The notes below the pieces were generated by a model, which had not been told where the DNA came from, made no database searches, and saw only the letters and a program-made list of their open reading frames with translations. Positions 1 to 11,214 of a stretch of 64,000 bases of DNA are shown here, piece after piece; within the stretch, counting starts at the first letter, position 1; each line of letters opens with the position of its first letter. A program made the position numbers and the translations under genes. The stretch comes from Coenobita brevimanus (taxonomy: Eukaryota; Arthropoda; Malacostraca; Decapoda; Coenobitidae). The stretch is from assembly GCA_032717465.1 (NCBI GenBank), contig CM064681.1:10413832-10477831 (forward strand), read 5' to 3'.

Positions 1-132
1 TTCTTAGTTGCCCGTCTCATCCATCTTCATTTCACTTCTTCCTTACCAGTTTATTTTCGTTATGAGGAAGGGTACACAGTTTTACTCATGTAGATAGTAC
101 TGATATTGAAAAAAAAAAAATACACATAGAGT

Positions 133-230
133 ATTAATCCACTCACCTTGACGTCTTTTCTGGTTTATTTTCGCTTCCTTCAGATATTATTCAGCTTGAG
201 AGTGCCCAGGCAGTGTAAAGAAATCAGTAA
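133..230 (+). repeat. Family A dispersed repeat, copy 1
   Basis: A core related to CCAGACGATTTTATTCAGCT lies at about 178-200 (CTTCAGATATTATTCAGCTT). The left edge reads ATTAATCCACTCACC, similar to the AACCC-type left end of better copies. It is followed immediately by an inverted copy. Assignment rests on similarity to about 27 other copies in this window. Confidence 0.6.
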
Positions 231-330
231 AGGACGAAAAGCTTGTCATGGAAGCTTAATAAAGTCATCTGGAGATAAGATAAATAGAATAAAAAGAATG
301 TCAAGATTATAAAAGGTGAAGGTGTAATAT
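228..330 (-). repeat. Family A dispersed repeat, copy 2 (inverted)
   Basis: The reverse-complement core AAGCTTAATAAAGTCATCTGG is at about 252-272. Together with copy 1 it forms an opposed pair, an arrangement seen again near 32.2-32.4 kb and 44.75-44.9 kb. Confidence 0.6.
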
Positions 331-344
331 GCAAAGAAAATAAC

Positions 345-704
345 TTTTTTTTTTTTTTTTTTTTTACGTGTCCGACTCTAGGCAAAGGCTCAGGGCCTAT
401 TTCTTGGGGGCAGTGGCCTATCCCAAGGCCCAGTAGTCCTCCTACACCTCCACATGTCACCACTTCGGCGCTAACACCCACCGTCCATATTGAATACATG
501 CTAGGGCTGTCTCATACAGGACTGGTGTACTGGTATTAGCGGGGGTACTTTTACGACATGTCGGCGGGTCATCTGGTAGATCAGGAAAGTCTGCTTTTTA
601 GGAAATTCAAATCCTTAAACTGTTCCCTGCCCCAGCCGGGATTCGATCCTTGGTCCATTAGGACTGCAAGCCGCCTCTCTACCGATTCAGCCACCGCCTC
701 CCCT
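345..704 (-). mobile_element. tRNA-derived SINE (SINE-1) with poly-A tail
   Basis: Read on the minus strand, this begins with a tRNA-like head. The A box TGGCTGAATCGG is at 682-693 and the B box GGATCGAATCC at 639-649, one base off the consensus GGTTCGANTCC. A non-tRNA body of about 270 bp follows, and it ends in an A tract of 21 (the T run at 345-365 on plus). Head, body and A tail in that order is the standard architecture of a tRNA-SINE moved by LINE machinery. I did not find a convincing target-site duplication, so this is probably an old copy. The 113-codon ORF at 558-899 overlaps the head and is not a gene. Confidence 0.8.
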
Positions 705-1344
705 AGGGGAAAGGTGCCTAATATAGCTATCTCTCAACCTATAATACTGATTTGTAACAGTACATGGGCACTGGAATATGGCAAGAGTCACGAAAAAGTG
801 CTGTGGAAAGGATGTAGAACCATAGCAATGTCTTTTCGTGCCACTGAACAATGTGAAATAAGCCGCAAAATGGTGACAATCAGGCCCAGTTTAAGGTGAA
901 AGAACTATAGTTTTTATGAAAAGTATTTCTAACCCTTTCACTTCAGGAAGCTCACTCTCAAGCTGGGCAAGGTTGTTATGGAGCAACTGGATTATACCTA
1001 AAAATGGCATCATCGTACTAATGGGGTTAGAAAGTCAAGGAGTGATTCAAAGGACAGGAAAAGAGCCTGCTGACTCCCAGGTGTTTAAAAATCTCGAATA
1101 TATGATTATGTGACCTCGAGGGCTAAAATAATTCCCAGGCTTATCTTTAGACGAGCTTCCTTCCCATTTAAGTCATGGGAGGAACACGCAAGCCTGTTGA
1201 CCGGATCCTCTTACTAGTGAGCTGCCCCGCGGTGTGTGTTGGAGCCTGCCCCTCGCTATCGCACACCGCTCAAACACCCAGTCATCTAACCTTCTGTTTT
1301 ATCCTCTGCCCTTTTGCTGGGTATATTTTTTTCAATGCCGTTCT
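705..1344. other. Non-coding, no gene seen
   Basis: Mixed-composition DNA. A fragment near 930-980 (AACCCTTTCACTTCAGGAAG, then CAAGCTGGGCAAGG) may be a decayed family A copy. The short ORFs here lack any recognisable domain. Confidence 0.4.
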
Positions 1345-1680
1345 TTTTTTCATACTTCAGATATACGTCCTCAAGAGTTATACTGTTGTTGCTCTTGACC
1401 CTGGCTCATCTGAATGTAAACCCGATGGATTTGTACCAGTTTGCGGAGTAGTTGTTGTCCTTCATTTTTTTAATTCAAGTTCTAGATGTACGTTGTCAAT
1501 AGTTACATTATTTTTGCTCTAGACTGTACCTCATCTGAATGGTAACCTGGTGGATTTTTACATTTTTTTTAGTTCATCATTTTGTTTCTTCAAGTATTCG
1601 ATGCACGTTCTTGAGAGTTAGATCGCCGTTGATTTGACCTCATCCCATTGTGATCGGGATCGCGGTGGATTGCAGGCTGA
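1345..1680. repeat. Three-unit degenerate tandem repeat, period about 115-125 bp
   Basis: Three units share an ACGT-N-CTCAAGAGTTA-like segment (1365-1380, 1490-1505, 1605-1620), then a GTTGTTGCTCTTGACC-like stretch, then CTCATCTGAATGNAACCCGGTGGAT. The shared 3' part resembles the reverse complement of the end of family B (CACGTTTCAGATGAACC). The 115-codon ORF at 1175-1522 crosses it and is not supported as a gene. Confidence 0.65.
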
Positions 1681-1735
1681 AGTTACCAGTTTCTTGCAGT
1701 TCACAGTCCTCGTTTCAGAGAAGAAGAAGAAGGCT
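1636..1735 (-). repeat. Family B dispersed repeat, partial copy
   Basis: CGGTGGATTGCAGGCTGAAG followed by TTGCAGTTCACAGTCCTCGT matches the reverse-strand order seen in the fuller copy at 30030-30212 (GGACTGCAGGCTTACG, then TTGCAGCTCACCATCCTCCT). It is the last unit of the adjoining tandem array. Confidence 0.6.
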
Positions 1736-1739
1736 GAGG

Positions 1740-3420
1740 GATATTTTATAACCGCGCATGCATAAAAGTGTCGCCGCCTGAAGTCCTCCCTCTCATTAGA
1801 CTACAGTCGAGTTGGATCTTCATTTTCATCAATTTTGGTCAGCGTTTTCTAAGGTAGCTCTACATCTTTTAAAATTATTGATCTAGCTTCTCTGATCTCC
1901 CGATGCAGGTAGTTTTAGTATTTAGTCTGCAATTTCGTTACAAACTACAGTCTCTGATGTCTTTTTGTAGTGTAGTTATCGCCTCTGAGAACTTAATCTA
2001 ATTTCCCTAAAGCCTTCCCCATTTCTTTACCTGTCTGGGATTTTGATTTACAGCTTATGAAACTTTGGCTTTGTTTCTTAATCTACGCTCCAGGTTTTGA
2101 TTTTACGTTCCTTGAGGCGTCAGTATGAGATGGATCCAAGTTCATATTCTGCTGTCCCAATCTCTAGTAGGGCTGAAGTTTTTACCGTGTGCCTGACTTC
2201 TCGTAATTTGAGGAAGTTTTGACTAAGTTTGTGCGTGACGGCTACTCTCTCACCGCCGCTGTTGCTGTCTAATGGCATGTCGTGTTCATGCAGACTAAGA
2301 AATGATCACCCCTCTTACACTGAACTTCATGGTACCTGGGCTCTTAACACGCTTGACAAGAGGCGAGTGGTGTTGATGCAGTGGGTGTTCAGGAGCACAA
2401 AGTGTTCTGGGAACTCTCATAGGGGACTTTTGCTGCTGCCTTGACTTCAGTGCCAATGGAGTATTTTTCATTTTAATTAATCCACCACCTAACGATTTTA
2501 TTTTTCTTTCGAAGGGATGTCTGGCAAAATTTTGGTAGATGAACGCAATAGCTAACCCCTTTGGTTCGATAAGTCCCGTCTAGCATGAATGAAATAGTTT
2601 GAGAAAGCAAAAAGCAAAGAGAAAAATGAAAATAAGAATAATGGATTGAAAGAATGGAAGAGTAGAGGTAAAGAGATCTCTTCAATCTGAGTGGATGGTG
2701 TGAACAATTATGACAAATTGAATGGTGAGACAAAATCAAGATTATTGAAGGAAGGCAGATGTATCATAAAAACTGTTGTTACTGATCCATCTGTTTATAG
2801 TCAGACGCCGTAATCTCGTGTGGGGTGGCCGTTTGTCATTGAGTTAGTGTAGTTGTTTTACAGGGAGGGGCATAACCCTCTGCCAACCCACTTGTTGACA
2901 CGAAGGGAACACTTACGGGTTGGTTGTATTGTTACCACCCAGCGTTGTACATGGTTCCCTGGCTTACAGGAAGCCATTTAACTTGTCACTCATTGTAAAC
3001 CCATCTGAAAAGGAAAGAGGAGTAATAAACACTGACAGGAAAGATGACAGAAATAGGAAGAGAGGAGGGCAGACACAGAAAAAGAATGGTAAAGGTAAAG
3101 GAACAAGTAGGCAGCACGACATCAAGTGAGTGGATATACTGTACTAGAAATTCCCTTTACCTAGAGATTTCCTCCCACAAAATGATGTTTCTTGGAGCTG
3201 AGGCAGAATTATTATGAGGTGGAATCCTACCACTATAATGCTGCATCGTTTAAATAATCTTACTACCTCCAATCGATTGTATTAATTTCCGAGTGCATCG
3301 ATGAGGCTCAGGAAGTTGAATCTACCTACATTACCCTCCTTACTAAGATGGCGTATTAATTATTCTTACAACTTCCTGAGGATTTTGTTGGGCATAAAAA
3401 GGATATCGCAGACTCACAGG
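1740..3420. other. Non-coding, no gene recognised
   Basis: Moderate-complexity DNA without low-complexity arrays. The ORFs here (for example 2229-2444 plus and 2473-2739 minus) have no recognisable domain, signal peptide or conserved motif, and their lengths are within chance expectation. Nothing else identified. Confidence 0.4.
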
Positions 3421-3426
3421 GCCATG

Positions 3427-3600
3427 TGCTGGAAGGGGGCGCCTTCACGTAGTGGCATCGATATAACTGGGTGGCGGAGCTGCCCAGATATACAAATGTT
3501 CCTCAGCTCCCTCTGTTCCCCGAAAGGATGTTGGTGGACTGCACGATAGGGGTATGTTCAGCCTGCAGTCCACTGGGCACACATTCCAGTGGCTACAGTT
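3427..3600 (+). repeat. Family B dispersed repeat, copy
   Basis: Ordered landmarks: GCCTTCACGTAGTGGCATCG, ATATAAC, TATACAAATGTTCCTCAGCT, CCCGAAAGGATG, TGGTGGACTGCA, and GCCTGCAGTCCACTGGGCAC. The same landmarks in the same order recur at 62006-62165 and 63244-63412, and inverted at 30030-30212. It has no coding capacity of note. It is most likely a SINE body or other non-autonomous element, class undetermined. Confidence 0.75.
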
Positions 3601-3832
3601 ACGAATACATAGTTCCAAAATAAAAGTAAGTGCTTTCCACTTTCACAACCACACTAGCTGTTCCACCTTCCATCAGTGGATTAAGTAGGTCACATGTGCT
3701 GCAGTGGACCATTAGAGGAGGGGACGGTGTGAGAAGGATTGAGTACAGTAATCCCCATACTACCCATGTTTATAACACTTTTCCATCCTGTATTTATATT
3801 TGATTCTGCCTGTGTTGGGGGTTTGGCAATAA

Positions 3833-3844
3833 ATGATGATGATT

Positions 3845-3877
<33 letters not shown>
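3833..3877. repeat. (ATG)n microsatellite
   Basis: About 14 near-perfect ATG/GAT units with one ATT interruption. Confidence 0.9.
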
Positions 3878-3980
3878 ATTTAGTTTATTGATTTAATTTG
3901 CCATTTTATTATGCTGTCAAGGATAGGAAAGTTTGTGAATAAAAAACGCCCTGTTATAAGGACATTTCCTGTCTTCCCCC

Positions 3981-3981
<1 letters not shown>

Positions 3982-4062
<81 letters not shown>

Positions 4063-4092
4063 ACGATCACCACCACCACCATCACCACCACT
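3982..4092. repeat. Compound microsatellite (TG)n(GA)n(CAC)n
   Basis: (TG)25 runs directly into (GA)15, and (CAC)-rich triplets follow at about 4068-4092. Two overlapping ORFs here are repeat translations only. Confidence 0.97.
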
Positions 4093-4261
4093 CAGCTGTA
4101 GCCCCCACTAATTCCGTATGCAAAATCTGGACTCCTGTGGCTGAATTACACGACTCTTGGCAGGTTTCATAACAGGGGGTTTGGGTCAACACACAGACTG
4201 GCGGGTTTTACATCGTGGCAGAAGAAGACGAAAGCTTAGAATTTGTGCCTGTCGAGTACGC

Positions 4262-4365
4262 GAATGTTACTGACCCCTTGAATCCTATTTCTTATTTGCA
4301 TTATTTAATTCTAGTTACTTCCAGACGATTTCAGTCAGTTTCGGAGAGATATTTCGTACTGGTGT
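4262..4365 (+). repeat. Family A dispersed repeat, copy 3
   Basis: Core CCAGACGATTTCAGTCAGTT at 4321-4340. The left end GACCCCTTGAATCC lies about 50 bp upstream. Confidence 0.7.
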
Positions 4366-4509
4366 GTTCTATATAACTATCTTTATCTTTTTTCTCCACC
4401 AGGGTTTCTCGTAAAGACAATCTATTTAACTGTAAGTAGAGATGATTAGGTATATATAAGACTTCCTCAGAGTGAAAGCTAAGGCAGAAGCTCCTTTTTT
4501 TTATGTCAA

Positions 4510-4605
4510 GTCCCAGTCTTTCCCTAGATTGTGCGTAACGATAGTCAATGTTACATCCAGGTCCCTAATGGTACTGTTCAGAGATAAGAGGAAAGGAACT
4601 CTTAA
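4510..4605 (+). repeat. Family C module (SINE-body fragment)
   Basis: GTCAATGTTACATCCAGGTC, CCTAATGGTACTGTTC and AGAGGAAAGGAACTC match the order in SINE-3 near 40.50 kb (GTTACATACAAGTCCCCAAT, ATACTGCTGAGTGAAC). No tRNA-like head is seen here, so this is a fragment. Confidence 0.6.
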
Positions 4606-5329
4606 GGGTGTATGATAACCTTCTCATTTTCTTCTTGTTGCCTTGACACAGTGGTATTGAACTTAAAGATTTGTTGTACAGAAGTGGTTAACGAAAACTA
4701 CATCAGATTCCCTCAGTACATAAATTTTCTAATTAGGAGAATAATATCGCCTGATGATAGCAAGGATGAAGTATAGGGAACATCAGTGTAGTAAAATTAA
4801 CCACTGAACCAACAGACATCCATACCAAGGTGAAGAAAATCGTGTGGAGTTAGCTACAGCAAAATTAGAAGACACACTGTTGCTAACTCTCTCATACCTT
4901 CCTCATTTTCCTACTTTTTTCCTTTTTTCACATGCGTAGGTTAAATCGTCAATGCAGTTAATTTACATCAGAAAACGTTGGTGTACATCAGTCGGCCTCC
5001 TGTTACCTGTATAGTATTCCCCGTGTATCTAGTCGTGAGTAATTTCCACAGCTTTTGCCTCCTTTCCATCACAATCTCTCCCACCCATCGCTCCTAGTCC
5101 CTTGGCAATTTCAGCGACCCTAACTCTCCCCCCTCCCCCTCCCTTTTTTATAGCATGATTAGCAGGAAGAGAAGAGGGTTGGTCAAAAAGGTGCAGTGGA
5201 TGAAACGGAAAATAGCGAGACAATAGAGTTTTATAGTGTAGGTTGCATTATGTCCTTGTGTTGATGGAAAGTGTAATTTCGTTGTCTTATTTCTATATTC
5301 TCCCCGTCGGTGCTATCCTCTGTTTTTCC
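4606..5329. other. AT-rich non-coding, no gene seen
   Basis: No recognisable feature beyond a possible decayed family A pair near 4690-4770 (ATCAGATTCCCTCAGTAC and ATCGCCTGATGATAGC). Confidence 0.4.
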
Positions 5330-5911
5330 CCTTAGCAACGTTATTTCCACCATCACTGTTCCTCACCGCCCAACCTTGCTGCCTAGCTTTATCGCCTCTC
5401 GCAGTTTCCAGTCCTGTATGACGTTAATCTTCCTCCTCCCCAGACAAACTTGAAGACTACACCACTCCCCACTCCCTCCCCCACTCCCCTTAGATCTTTT
5501 CTCCCCCAGCGCTCCTCTCCTAGCCTCCCCAAGTCCAAGAGTCCTCCTACCAAGTCCTGCTTAGCCCAGTCCCCTCTCCCCCTACCAGAACTCCCCCTCA
5601 TCCATTGCCCCCCACCCCTTCTCTCCCTGACCCCTTCCACCCTCTCCCTCTCCCAGTCTCACCCTTCCCCCTCCCTCACCTCTTGTCGGACACAGGCTGA
5701 TGCGAAAAGGGCCGGAGCCTGGCGTCATAACCGGATGATTTACTCACTTCGACACTCCTCCTCCTCCGCCTCACCCAGGACGATAAATAAAGAGCCTCTG
5801 CTAACAATGTGCACAGGACCCAGGGCTTACAATGACTTCTTCCCTCGCTTTATCGCCTTCCCTGTGCCTCTCCTTCAGTCCCCCCTGTCTCCTCTCTTTT
5901 TTCTGTTTCCC

Positions 5912-5976
<65 letters not shown>

Positions 5977-6235
5977 TCCCTTGTATTCGTTGTTCTCTCT
6001 GTCTTCCAGTTTCTTTATAATTCACAACTTCCCACATCCTCTTCTGTTCCGCCTCCTTCACGTCTTCTTTCTCTTCATCCTCCTTCTGCCTCATGTGTCT
6101 GCAGTTTTTACGGCCTCTTGCTGCATGTTTTCCTCCATTTACTGTATTGATAAGCACCTCGTCCTCTTTATCCCGCTTCACTTCCTTCCATCCTATCTCC
6201 CTCCCCCCCCTCTCTCTCTTTCTCTCTCTCTCTGA
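5330..6235. other. Polypyrimidine tract with (CT)n core
   Basis: A strongly C/T-rich plus strand over about 900 bp with a pure (CT)n run at 5915-5972. The 261-codon ORF spanning 5450-6235 is an SLSLSL/PPSP-type translation of this composition. It is not supported as a gene. Confidence 0.9.
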
Positions 6236-6332
6236 TCATGATATATATATGTATATACGAGGTGTATAAAATAATGTATAAATATCGTTATCAGGTATAT
6301 TCACTTTTGTATTATTTTTCTCCAACCCCCCT

Positions 6333-6333
<1 letters not shown>

Positions 6334-6400
<67 letters not shown>
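6334..6400. repeat. (TG)n(GA)n compound microsatellite
   Basis: (TG)18 abuts (GA)15, the same order as at 3982, 37189 and 55180. Confidence 0.97.
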
Positions 6401-6402
<2 letters not shown>

Positions 6403-6479
6403 TGGGGAGGTAGGGGAAGGTGGGTGTGTGTGTACTTTTCTGATGTTAACTAGGCTCCCCAGTTTACAGGTAACACTTC

Positions 6480-6658
6480 AATAGTCTGGTCGGGGTGGTT
6501 CTAGTCCATTGTCCCCACAGAGCCCCAACATTCCTACCCTGATGGCCAGACGAAGGGAATGGGGGGAGAAAAATGGGAGAGGGAGAAGAGAGGCGGATGT
6601 AGGTGAGATGGTTGAGGAGATGGGGGAGGGAGAGATGGTGAGACGGTGGTGTGTAGTG

Positions 6659-6703
<45 letters not shown>

Positions 6704-7110
6704 GGAGAAGGCCGAAAGAAAGAAAAGTAAATGGAGAAGGTGGAAAATGTTGAGAGAAATGCAGTGAAAGAAAGGCAGAGAGAGGAGATGAGATGGAGAA
6801 GTGAGGAGAGGAGGAAATATGGAGTGAGAGAGAGTATGTTATGTTCAATAGGCTGTATTATAGATAGAAAGATATGAATATAGAGGAAGAAAGGAGGAGG
6901 AGGAGGAGGAGGAGGAGGAATATGGTACAAAGACAAAAATGGAGCTAACTGATGATGTGAAACTGGATAATAGGATGTTAAAGAAGGAACTGAAGAGTAG
7001 ATGGATAAAAAAAGGGAACGTAGAGAGACCAGAAGGAGGAGGAGGAGGAGGTAAAGGTGAGGGTAGAAGGAGAATTAAGAGAGGATGATAAAGAAAGCAA
7101 GAGCAGGAAG
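6480..7110. other. Polypurine tract with (GA)n and (GGA)n
   Basis: A G/A-rich plus strand including pure (GA)n at 6662-6699 and (GGA)10 at 6891-6920. ORFs on both strands are composition artefacts. Confidence 0.9.
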
Positions 7111-7478
7111 GAAGGCTACACGAGAGCTAATTAGAGGAAAAAGCAGATGAGGAATATTGACAGTGCAGGTGGGAGGTAACTGACAGAAAAAATGAAAATA
7201 TTCTCACGTACAGAAATCCAGATGAAGGAAAGATAAAAAAAACAGCTCAAGTGAGGTAATAGACTTGGTTGGGTATTGCATTTTATTTGTTTAGGAGGAA
7301 ATTGCAAAGATAAATGGATGACAGACTATGGATGAATGTGACAGAGTTACAGCCTAGCCCAAGTAATACTAATCAAGGCAACAATTAATGGTAATAAAAA
7401 CTAGTGTTCATAGAAACTTTGGTCAGCAAATTGATATCCTGTTTATTTTTTATTTTTTTGCATTAGAAACTCTTGTGG

Positions 7479-7521
<43 letters not shown>

Positions 7522-7880
7522 GCCTATATTTGGAGTGAAGGTTCAAGTTTCCATTTAACTTTTGAATTCAGAATATGACATAAAAAGTTGAATTTGAAGT
7601 AAAGGAAGAGGGAATTTACATAGGTCTTGCCGTCTTTTAAAGTGACCTGTCTTGCAAGTACCTAAATAATTGTCAGGGTAAAATATCAGACACAAAAACA
7701 GAAAACATTCTCTCTGGTCAACTTTCCCTCTGTTTACATGAGACCAGTGATTTACGAAAGACAAGAATTATAAGGTGCAGAGCAAGATAGATTTATTGTA
7801 CAGATTACTTACAGACTGAGGGTACATAGTTGAGAAATGCTGAGTGGAAGATGATGTGATTTATTTTATGGTAAATGTTG
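7111..7880. other. AT-rich non-coding with (CA)n
   Basis: A (CA)19 run at 7482-7519 inside otherwise mixed AT-rich DNA. No gene recognised. The 69-codon minus ORF at 7555-7764 has no known domain. Confidence 0.5.
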
Positions 7881-7882
7881 AT

Positions 7883-7888
<6 letters not shown>

Positions 7889-7942
<54 letters not shown>
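7889..7942. repeat. (GA)27 microsatellite
   Basis: A pure GA run. It adjoins the 3' side of the minus-strand SINE-2, so it may have grown from that element's tail. Confidence 0.97.
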
Positions 7943-7946
<4 letters not shown>

Positions 7947-7959
7947 TTAAGCGAAAAGA

Positions 7960-8284
7960 AAACTGTGAGAAAATCTGAGGTAAAGGTGGGGAAAGACGCC
8001 CTGATGCACTCAACCACAGTGTTCATCTCCCTTAACTTAGGCACTGGAGTCAACGGCTGGTTATTCACCCAATATCCTGGTATACAAGGCCATTGCATCA
8101 TCCAGATTACTACAACTGCCTCCCCTGTGTGTTACCCCAGGCACTCATTTTACCTACCAACACAGAAGGAGTGGATGGACAGTTGCGTTGAGTGTCGCCA
8201 ACTGCCCATAGAAGGAATGAAACCCTGGCACTATCGGGTGGTCATCGTCATAGCTGGCAATGCTAATCACTCGGCCAGCACAGC
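7960..8284 (-). mobile_element. tRNA-derived SINE (SINE-2), Ser/Leu-like head
   Basis: On the minus strand, GCTGTGC (8284-8278) is followed by the A box TGGCCGAGTGATTAGC at 8277-8262 and a degenerate B box GGTTTCATTCC at 8224-8214. The long spacing between them fits a tRNA with a long variable arm. The body includes a segment meaning 'TGTCCATCCACTCC...AAAATGAGTGCC', similar to a module common in marine invertebrate SINEs (from memory). The 3' boundary is uncertain. The ORF at 7875-8339 is the antisense of this element plus the (GA)n run, not a gene. Confidence 0.65.
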
Positions 8285-8379
8285 GATGAGCACTTGGTTA
8301 GCAATTGAGGACTGGAGTAGTAAGCAGGGAGAAGAATAATATGCTATAGCTAGCGGAGAACAGAGTGTAAAAAGAGAGA

Positions 8380-9060
8380 CAACAGTGATGGGAAGAGAAT
8401 GACAACTAATGTAGGACGGGAGGAAAAAAAAAAAAAGAGAGAGGATAAGAAATATATTTAGTAGAAGAGATAGGGGAAGAGAAAAAGGGTAATATCAAGA
8501 GGATGCAAGTGAAAACGGGAAGAAAAGAGGAAAAATAAAGGAATAGTAACGGATAGGAATATGGGGAACTTAGGGAAGAAGGAACGATAAAGGAGGCGAT
8601 GCATAGAAGACAGAAGTAAACAGAGGGGAGGTAAAAAAAAAAAAAAGGCTATGAAAGAAGTAAGAATGACGTAGGACAAAAGAGGGAAGGAAAGAGAAGA
8701 GGGGATGGAATGTAGAGAAAACTGAAGATGAATAGAGGATAAGAGCGACCTGACAGAGAAGAGGGACGAGAGGAGAGGTACTATGTAGACTGAGAGAGCG
8801 AAAAATGAAGAGAGGATGCGAGCTTTGAAGAGAGACGTATAAGAGAAATGTGGCATAGAAGAGAGAAGGTAAGAGAAGAGAGGTGGAATATGGAGGAAGC
8901 GAGAGAAGAAGAGAAAGTAAGACAGGTGAAGCAGAGAAGAGAGAAGAGAATAAAAGGAATGAGAGACTAGGGGAGGGCAAACACAGACGAGGGGTGGAGT
9001 GTAGAGGGACAGAAGAGGGGAAGATAAAAGAGGTGTGGCATTGAAGAGGGGAGGGTGGGG
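8380..9060. other. Polypurine tract, about 680 bp
   Basis: Almost continuous G/A on plus with few pyrimidines. Minus ORFs of 203 and 169 codons here are S/L/F-rich translations of pyrimidine DNA. Confidence 0.9.
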
Positions 9061-9134
9061 GGTTGTCACAGTATATCATAGCCTGTCAGGTGAGGATGTC
9101 TGACCATAATAGTGTGTGTACCGGGGAGTGCCAC

Positions 9135-9502
<368 letters not shown>

Positions 9503-9563
9503 TGCGCAAAAGTCCTTCATATAACAAACGTGTGCATGTATATATACCGATGTACATCATATG

Positions 9564-9564
<1 letters not shown>

Positions 9565-9597
<33 letters not shown>
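9565..9597. repeat. (CT)n microsatellite
   Basis: A pure CT run 65 bp after the long (TG)n array. Confidence 0.97.
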
Positions 9598-9601
<4 letters not shown>

Positions 9602-9689
9602 AAGAAAATCCAGGTTGGTGGTGACCTGTGAGCCACCTGCCCCCCTGACTGCGGCGGTAATGGGCACAATTATGGGAGAGCCACGCGTT

Positions 9690-10680
9690 AATTATACCTC
9701 ATTATCGACGCACCCCTCTCACACACCCTCCCCAACCTATCACCATTTCGTTTTCCTGTTTCGTCCCTTCCACCCTTTTCCTCATTTTTTCCCGTATTAA
9801 TTTCCTTCCTATACTTCTTTTTCTTTCACTATTTTCATCATATCTTCGAGGCGACTTCCTTTTCTCCTGTCTCCTGCTTTCACTATTTTTTATATATATA
9901 TTTTTTTCGCAAACATTTCCTTCTTTCGTTCCGTTTCCTCTTACTTTTATTTACTTATGCATATTGAGTTCTTTTGATATTGCAATTTCCTGTTTTTATT
10001 TCTAGATTCTGGTCTTTCTTGCTCCTCGACCCTTTTTACCTTTTTCCTGTTTTCATTCATTATTTCGTATCGATTTTCTTCGTTACACATTCCTCATATA
10101 TATCTTTTTTGCCTGTACTCGCCTTTTCCTTTCGTCTTTTTTCTTACCCCTTTCTCTCACCTGTCGCTTTTTCTTCCTCTTCCATTTCTCTTCCATTTTC
10201 CTCTTTTCCATTTCCCCTCCTCTTTTTTTTTTCAATTTTCTCTTCCCTTTCCCTCTTACTGCATCTCCTTTGTAATCTCTTTCCTGCATTTTCTCTTTCT
10301 CCTCCCCTTTTCATCCCTCTTTTCTTTTTGCCCCTCTTCTTCCCACCCCTCTCTCTCGCATTCCTCTTCTTCCCTTCCTCCCCCTCTTTCCCCTCGTCAC
10401 CTTTTTCCCCTCGTCACCTTTTTCCCCTCGGCTCGACTTCATCCCCTTTCCACTTTCTTTCCGTCTCCCCTGTTACTCCATTTATGTGCTTTATACCCGT
10501 CTTTCGTTATTCCCTCCTCCTCCTCCTCCTCCTCCTCCTCCTCCTCCTCCTCCTCCTCCTCCTCCTCCTCCTCCTCCTCCTCCTCCTTTCTTCCTTCCTT
10601 CCTTCCTTCCTTTATTACATTTTATATTTCCTCTTTTTTTATTCCTTCTATTTTTTCTCCAGTTTTCATAACTCATATCA
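9690..10680. other. Polypyrimidine tract, about 1 kb
   Basis: A C/T-rich plus strand. It contains a 17-bp tandem repeat (CCCCTCGTCACCTTTTT, about 2.4 units) at about 10390-10430. The 250-codon ORF at 9974-10726 is a composition artefact. Confidence 0.9.
10513..10611. repeat. (TCC)n then (TTCC)n microsatellite
   Basis: About 25 TCC units to about 10587, then several TTCC units. The poly-P, poly-L and poly-G ORFs here are artefacts. Confidence 0.97.
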
Positions 10681-10689
10681 TTCACGATC

Positions 10690-10800
10690 CCATGACTCTC
10701 AACTAAATATAATCGTCAGGCGTTAGTCATAATTCAATAACTAGAGTTGTCCCGATCAAGAGAAGGCCACAGGGGAAATTATTAACACTCTCTGGCTCTT
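10690..10800 (-). repeat. Family A dispersed repeat, inverted copy
   Basis: The reverse core ends in AATATAATCGTCAGG at about 10706-10720. A related tail phrase (ACTAGAGTTGTCCCGATC) at about 10740 recurs at about 10911 (ACTAGAGCTGTCCCGACC), suggesting a second partial copy. Confidence 0.55.
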
Positions 10801-11044
10801 ATAATTCACCCTCAGCTAAATAAAATAGAGCAAATACAGTAATGAGTGTAATAAATAGAATAATAAATAAATAACATAAATTGAATAGTTTGTGTTAGCT
10901 GGAACTGAAAACTAGAGCTGTCCCGACCATGAGAAGATTATTTTTATTCTCATTTACCTCTTTTGCATGTAGATTAGTGTGTGTCTTTCCTCTTCCATTC
11001 TTTTTTATTTTTTTTTTTCGTCTCTTCTCTTTCTTGCAAGTTGG

Positions 11045-11047
<3 letters not shown>

Positions 11048-11102
<55 letters not shown>
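11048..11102. repeat. (CT)27 microsatellite
   Basis: A pure CT run within a short pyrimidine-rich stretch. Confidence 0.97.
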
Positions 11103-11106
<4 letters not shown>

Positions 11107-11214
11107 ATCTTATATGTTGCCTTTTTACCCAGTAATAGCTAATATAAAACGCGTGATCGTACTGAAGGGTCAATTTTTTTTTTTTTTTTTTTACATTATG
11201 TACGCTGATCTCGA

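Noticed and set aside
558..899. 113-codon ORF as a gene
   Set aside because: It overlaps the tRNA head of SINE-1 in antisense.
5450..6235. 261-codon plus ORF
   Set aside because: Serine, leucine and proline-rich translation of a polypyrimidine tract with a pure (CT)n core; pyrimidine-only DNA lacks stop codons by composition.
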